Shown piece by piece: positions 14,301 through 16,677 of a stretch of 16,677 bases of DNA (position 1 is its first letter; each line of letters starts with the position of its first letter). Source of the DNA: JBFIHZ01 sp041601535 (lineage in GTDB: Bacteria > Pseudomonadota > Gammaproteobacteria > Xanthomonadales > SZUA-36); assembly GCA_041601535.1 (NCBI GenBank), contig JBFIHZ010000052.1, forward strand, positions 1 to 16,677, written 5' to 3'. Under the pieces are notes generated by a model that saw only the letters and a program-made list of their open reading frames with translations, made no database searches and was not told the origin of the DNA. The translations under genes and the position numbers were made by a program.

Positions 14301-15596
14301 ATGATGTTGAAATATTTTTCCTGTATTGCACTGCTCGTCGCCGGCTCAGTACAGGCCGACATCACGCCGCAGCAACTCGATCAGCTGAGCGCCGATGCCC
14401 AGCCGCAAGTGGTGGAGTGGCGCCGCTGGTTTCATCAGAACCCGGAGCTTAGTAACCGCGAATTCAATACCGCCAAACGGGTTGCCGAGATACTTACAGA
14501 GATGGGGCTGGAGCCGCAAACCGGCATTGCTCATACCGGCGTGGTGGCCGTGATCGAGGGCGGCAAGCCCGGCCCGCTGGTGGCTATCCGCGCCGATATG
14601 GACGGTTTGCCGGTCACCGAGGAAACCGGCCTGCCGTTCGCCTCAAAGGTCACGAGTGAATATAACGGCCTGGAAACCGGCGTGATGCATGCCTGCGGAC
14701 ACGACAGCCATATGGCCATGGCTTTGGGTGCTGCCAAGGTGCTGATGGCGGTAAAAGACGAATTGCCCGGCTCGGTCATGCTGATTTTCCAGCCGGCTGA
14801 AGAAAGCGCCCCTCCGGGCGAGGAAGGTGGCGCCGAGCTGATGCTGAAAGAGGGTATCTGGGACCAGCGCAAACCCGCAGCGGTGTTCGGCATCCACGTG
14901 GGTATCAATCAGCCGGGCGGCAAAATCGCCGTCAAACCCGGCCCGATGCTGGCCGCCGTGGACAGCTTCACGCTCAAGGTGATCGGCAAGCAGACGCATG
15001 GCGCGCGGCCCTGGAATGGCGTTGATCCCATCGTTGTCGCCGCGCAGATCATCCTCGGCCTGCAAACCATTGAAAGCCGCCAGGTGGACGTCACGCAGGC
15101 GCCATCGATTGTCAGCGTGGGCCGCATTAACGGCGGCATCCGCAACAATGTGATCCCCGACAGCGTGGAAATGGAAGGCACCATCCGCAGCTTTGACCAG
15201 GCCATGCGCGAGCAGATCCACATGCGTATTGAGCGCACCGCGCGGGGCATAGCGCAAAGCGCGGGCGCTGAAGTCGAGCTGGAGCTGGAGTATGGCTACC
15301 CGGCCACGGTCAATGACGCTGATCTCACCGCCCGCATGCTGCCCACCTTGCGGCGCGTGGCAGGCGAAGACGGGGTGGTGGCGGTGCAGCCGCAGACCGT
15401 GGCGGAGGATTTTTCCTACTTTGCCAATGAAACCCCCGGCCTGTTTCTGTTCCTCGGCAATGGCGAACCCGGTGTTGATCCGGACAGCCTGCCCAGTAAC
15501 CATTCACCCATGTTCGATATGCACGAGCCGAACATGCAGCTTGGGGTTCGTGCATTCAGTAACCTGGTGGTGGATTACCTGCGGCAGGGTAACTGA
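14301..15596 (+). CDS. Exported M20D-type amidohydrolase / N-acyl amino acid hydrolase
   Basis: The 431-residue protein belongs to peptidase family M20, subfamily M20D, whose members are metal-dependent hydrolases of N-acyl amino acids, indole-acetyl amino acids or short peptides. The signal peptide is MMLKYFSCIALLVAGSVQA, cut before Asp20. Metal-binding and catalytic groups appear in order: RADMDGLPV (98-106), HACGHDSHMA with Cys132 and His134, QPAEE (164-168, general base Glu), His199 in GIHVG, the lid domain start with KQTHGARP, then EDFSYF and NHSPMF with the C-terminal His ligand. A secreted form implies action on external or periplasmic substrates. It follows the gamma-glutamyltransferase on the same strand with a 115-bp gap. 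Exact substrate cannot be read from the sequence. Confidence 0.92.
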   Translation: MMLKYFSCIALLVAGSVQADITPQQLDQLSADAQPQVVEWRRWFHQNPELSNREFNTAKRVAEILTEMGLEPQTGIAHTGVVAVIEGGKPGPLVAIRADMDGLPVTEETGLPFASKVTSEYNGLETGVMHACGHDSHMAMALGAAKVLMAVKDELPGSVMLIFQPAEESAPPGEEGGAELMLKEGIWDQRKPAAVFGIHVGINQPGGKIAVKPGPMLAAVDSFTLKVIGKQTHGARPWNGVDPIVVAAQIILGLQTIESRQVDVTQAPSIVSVGRINGGIRNNVIPDSVEMEGTIRSFDQAMREQIHMRIERTARGIAQSAGAEVELELEYGYPATVNDADLTARMLPTLRRVAGEDGVVAVQPQTVAEDFSYFANETPGLFLFLGNGEPGVDPDSLPSNHSPMFDMHEPNMQLGVRAFSNLVVDYLRQGN

Positions 15597-15606
15597 AATG
15601 GCGGCC

Positions 15607-15633
15607 TGGCGGGTGGCGTAAGCTGGCCCGCCA
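15607..15633. terminator. Possible shared hairpin between convergent genes
   Basis: TGGCGGG (15607-15613) pairs with CCCGCCA (15627-15633) around a 13-base loop, exactly filling most of the 37-bp gap between the two convergent genes. It lacks a T-run on either side, so it is at best a weak or factor-aided terminator. Confidence 0.35.
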
Positions 15634-16677
15634 TCAGGGGTGGATATAGGCCCGCGGTTTGTTCGGCTGCGGTGGCAGATAGCGGTCACGCAGCAGCGTC
15701 TGGCGTGACACCATCGGAATGCGTTTGCCGTTCAGCAGCACCTCATCCGCCACGGCGGTTACTTCCAGTGGATCACCACTCCAGATCACCAGGCTGGCGA
15801 CCGAGCCCGGGCTGAGTGTGCCATGGGTATCATCCAGACCAAAAATCGTCGCCGGATTGCTGGTCAGTGCTGCCAGTGCGGCTTCATAGGGCAGTCCATG
15901 CGCTACCGCGATGCCGGCCGCCTGCCGCAGCCGGCGGGCATTGTGCGGCGAGGTGCTGCCGGTGAATGCGATGGTTACGCCGGCATCGTGCAGGATGGCG
16001 GCATTATCCAGCCGTGCACCGAGCTGGTCGAAGTTGTAGGGCAGGTTGACCAGGGGGTCCAGCACTACCGGCACGCCTTCCTCGGCCAGCTGGTCGGCCA
16101 CCAGCCACGCTTCCACGCCGCCGTTGATTACGGCATTCAGCCCATTGCGCCGGGCGAAGGCCATGACCTGCAGGATGTCGCTGGCACGATCCACAGCAAA
16201 CACCACCACGCCACCCGCATTGTCCGCACCACCGGTGAAACGCGACAGCGCTTTGCGGCCAGCCGCAGTGAGCACCGCGTCGGGCGTCCAGTTCATCGGG
16301 CTGCCGGCCTCGCTCAGGGCCTGGTTCAGCAACATAAACTGGGCAGCTCGTGAATTGCCTGCCAGTTCGTTGCTGGAGGAGCCCAGGCCAACAAACAACA
16401 CCGGGGCGGAGACGAACGAATCGTAACCGCCGTCCAGTACCACGGCGCGGCCCTGGCCGCCGATGATGCTGCCACTGATGCTGGCATGCAGCAGGGTCCA
16501 GCCATAGCCCTCGATCCGGGTGACCGGTATGACCGAGGAAAACGGGTTATAGGCCGGGGTGACGTCAAACTCGGGACGCATTTTTTCCAATTGCAGTGCC
16601 TGGTCCGTGGTGCTGACTTCGGCGGTGACTTCGGCCAGACCCATGGCCGTGATGCCGGCGAAAAAGGCCGGTGTGAC
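15634..16677 (-). CDS. Amidohydrolase, imidazolonepropionase-like (5' part outside window)
   Basis: The frame is open from the right edge (first codon GTC at 16677-16675) to a TGA stop at 15634-15636, so 347 C-terminal residues are visible and the true start lies beyond the window. The pattern is that of the periplasmic amidohydrolase group related to imidazolonepropionase and prolidase: NPFSSVIPVTRIEGYG, AVDRASDILQ, VINGGVEAW, NLPYNFDQLGARLDNAA, SPHNARRLRQAAG and the closing ALTSNPATIFGLDD with GTLSPGSVASLVIWSGDP. The N-terminal HxH metal motif would be upstream and cannot be checked. The visible part shows few obvious metal-binding His; SPHNARR is the best candidate. It converges on the M20 hydrolase. 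Substrate unknown. Confidence 0.88.
   Translation of the reverse strand, partial: VTPAFFAGITAMGLAEVTAEVSTTDQALQLEKMRPEFDVTPAYNPFSSVIPVTRIEGYGWTLLHASISGSIIGGQGRAVVLDGGYDSFVSAPVLFVGLGSSSNELAGNSRAAQFMLLNQALSEAGSPMNWTPDAVLTAAGRKALSRFTGGADNAGGVVVFAVDRASDILQVMAFARRNGLNAVINGGVEAWLVADQLAEEGVPVVLDPLVNLPYNFDQLGARLDNAAILHDAGVTIAFTGSTSPHNARRLRQAAGIAVAHGLPYEAALAALTSNPATIFGLDDTHGTLSPGSVASLVIWSGDPLEVTAVADEVLLNGKRIPMVSRQTLLRDRYLPPQPNKPRAYIHP

Noticed and set aside
14643..15503. 286-codon open frame antisense to the M20 hydrolase
   Set aside because: It is a shadow of the real gene with low-complexity composition.

Overview
The window looks like chromosomal DNA from a gammaproteobacterium. The right half carries typical gammaproteobacterial housekeeping neighbourhoods: mutY overlapping yggX, ftsY divergent from rsmD, coaD followed by an Allochromatium-type 2[4Fe-4S] ferredoxin, and a tRNA-Phe(GAA). 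That half is clearly G+C-rich. The left half (about 370-7970) is visibly less G+C-rich, and its gene-free stretches are A+T-rich. Genus cannot be named from this.

Layout. (1) 2-367: C-terminal end of a sensor histidine kinase, cut by the window edge. (2) 368-1062: no gene, but pieces of a dispersed repeat, one with tRNA-Phe-like features. (3) 1063-7304, minus strand: a heavy-metal efflux operon in the order small His/Cys-rich exported protein, outer-membrane channel (CzcC/CusC type), periplasmic adaptor (CzcB/CusB type), HME-RND pump (CzcA/CusA type), then a P-II-like gene that appears broken by a frameshift and an internal stop. (4) 7305-8051: gene-free DNA, then a 154-bp direct repeat (two copies, 212 bp apart) whose second copy runs into the 3' end of an intact tRNA-Phe gene. 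The same repeat family occurs on the far side of the operon. (5) 8247-10601, minus strand: yggX, mutY and ftsY. (6) 10803-12419, plus strand: rsmD, a terminator, coaD and the ferredoxin. (7) 12374-15596, plus strand: an exported gamma-glutamyltransferase and an exported M20D-type amidohydrolase. A convergent, incomplete amidohydrolase runs off the right edge.

How the genes fit together. The CzcCBA-type proteins would form a tripartite pump spanning both membranes and exporting divalent or monovalent metal ions. Residues in the pump resemble the Zn/Co/Cd type more than the Cu/Ag type. The P-II-like gene and the small His/Cys-rich protein are accessory parts of such operons. The position beside tRNA-Phe, the direct repeats that include the tRNA 3' end, and the composition change together suggest that the metal block is an inserted segment or the remains of one. 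No integrase or transposase gene is visible. The gamma-glutamyltransferase, M20 peptidase-like enzyme and terminal amidohydrolase may form a small periplasmic set for degrading gamma-glutamyl or N-acyl amino compounds; this is inferred from position.
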